From: Planctomycetaceae bacterium
GTDB taxonomy: Bacteria; Planctomycetota; Planctomycetia; Pirellulales; JAEUIK01
Length of the DNA: 5,996 bases
NCBI GenBank assembly: GCA_016793185.1
Contig: JAEUIK010000665.1
Coordinates: 1-5,996, forward strand
Reading direction: 5' to 3'
Part shown: positions 5,394 through 5,996 of the stretch, one piece after another
How positions within the stretch are numbered: position 1 is the stretch's first letter
Layout of the letters: the number at the start of each line of letters is the position of its first letter
Position numbers and translations under genes: made by a program
The notes under the pieces: model-generated
The model's input: the letters and a program-made list of their open reading frames with translations, nothing else
Database searches by the model: none
What the model was told of the DNA's origin: nothing

Positions 5394-5996
5394 GCCGAAC
5401 TGCTGGGCGCCCATCTTGCTGGCGGTTGGCGTCGGCCCTCCTCGGGCTGGCGGCGGTCGGTGCGCTCGCGCCGGCGCCAGGCGCCGAGCCGCAGCACGCG
5501 CCGCAGAACCCGGCGACCTCGTTTCGCCGGATTCTCGTGCCGGCGGGCGAGGAGGCACGCTGGCCAGTCGGCACACAGCGCTACCTGGCGGTCGAGCCGG
5601 CCGAGTTTGACCGCCTCTATCGGGCGGCGTCGTCGCGCCAGCCGGGAGAGTCAACTCCCCCGGCCGCACACCTCAAGCGCGCAACGTATACGGCACGGCT
5701 CGAAGGCAATGGCCTCGTGCTCGGTCAAGGTCGCTGGACGATTGCGACCGAAGCCCAGCCGAGCCTGGTCGAACTCGGCGTCTGCAATCTCGCGATCGGC
5801 GAGGTGCGTTGGAGCGGAGCAGCGCCGGCAGCCAGCACTCCCTCTGGCGGAGCAGGCGCTTCCGCTCTCGAGGCCACGAACAACGAAACGGCCGATCCCG
5901 CGCCGGCAGCCAGCACGAGCGCGGCCAGCTTGGGAACGCAGGCGACGGGCCAGTTGGCATTGCTGGCCCCCAGCTCGGGCGAGCTGGAGTTCGCGT
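5390..5996 (+). CDS. Second exported hypothetical protein, N-terminal part (runs off the right edge)
   Basis: An open frame of 202 codons from the ATG at 5390 to the window end, without a stop. Its ATG overlaps the TGA of the large gene (ATGA), so translation is probably coupled; no Shine-Dalgarno site is seen. Residues 1-32 look like a signal peptide: Arg3, Arg7 and Arg12, the core LASALLGLAAVGALA, and a cut after ALA26 or near residue 32. Then comes R47-I-L-V-P, a short linker and Y65-L-A-V-E-P-A-E-F-D-R-L-Y (65-77), followed by alternating strands (A-T-Y-T-A-R-L-E-G-N-G-L-V-L-G, from residue 98) and V-E-L-G-V-C-N-L-A-I-G (127-137). An Ala/Ser-rich low-complexity insert (about 144-180) carries a duplicated A-P-A-A-S-T. 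The plan parallels the start of the upstream protein (leader, linker, x-L-x-P segment, a strand segment ending in F-x-x-L), suggesting distant paralogues. I do not recognise the family. It probably acts in the envelope with its neighbour. Confidence 0.82.
   Translation, partial: MSRTAGRPSCWRLASALLGLAAVGALAPAPGAEPQHAPQNPATSFRRILVPAGEEARWPVGTQRYLAVEPAEFDRLYRAASSRQPGESTPPAAHLKRATYTARLEGNGLVLGQGRWTIATEAQPSLVELGVCNLAIGEVRWSGAAPAASTPSGGAGASALEATNNETADPAPAASTSAASLGTQATGQLALLAPSSGELEFA
5822..5838 (+). repeat. 17-base direct repeat, copy 1
   Basis: GCGCCGGCAGCCAGCAC occurs here and again exactly 78 bases (26 codons) downstream, in the same frame, encoding A-P-A-A-S-T in both places. It lies in the low-complexity linker of the second exported protein and may be the trace of a small in-frame duplication. 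Confidence 0.75.
5900..5916 (+). repeat. 17-base direct repeat, copy 2
   Basis: Exact second copy of the 17 bases at 5822-5838. The two copies bracket a Gly/Ala/Ser/Asn-rich insert that has no counterpart in the matching part of the upstream protein. Confidence 0.75.

Overview
The window is GC-rich and looks like chromosomal DNA of a member of the Planctomycetota, probably a Pirellulales-type lineage. This rests on the high GC content, the very long exported proteins with no recognisable enzyme motif, the mostly weak Shine-Dalgarno sites, and my recollection of similar protein styles in that phylum. It is an inference; no rRNA or marker gene is present.

Layout. Positions 1-659 (minus strand) hold the N-terminal part of a conserved-looking hypothetical gene that runs off the left edge. 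Its reading frame breaks once, around 455-458, where one missing base in a short G/C run would restore it. Positions 660-1083 are a divergent intergenic region with a strong intrinsic terminator pointing left (753-792) and a perfect TATAAT box (1031-1036) pointing right. Positions 1084-1878 (plus) encode a complete inositol-monophosphatase family enzyme with all metal-binding motifs intact; it is the only gene whose family can be named with confidence.

Positions 1879-2030 are a short spacer with a candidate promoter and a good ribosome binding site. They lead into a 1120-residue gene (2031-5393) that starts with TTG. Its product has a signal peptide, a proline-rich linker, about 900 residues of beta-rich extracytoplasmic sequence with a duplicated module, three membrane helices close to the C-terminus and a short polar tail. 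It overlaps by four bases (ATGA) with a second exported protein (5390 to the right edge, incomplete). The start of that protein repeats the plan of the first: signal peptide, short linker, a strand-rich segment, then an alternating-residue segment.

How the genes may work together. The overlap implies that the two exported proteins are translated from one message and probably act together in the cell envelope. No catalytic motif was seen in either, so a structural or scaffolding role is only a guess. The phosphatase is likely a separate housekeeping transcription unit. Nothing here is clearly mobile, CRISPR-related or phage-derived. The best candidates for something undescribed are the coupled envelope pair, the orphan terminator in the intergenic region, and a perfect 13-bp hairpin inside the large gene.
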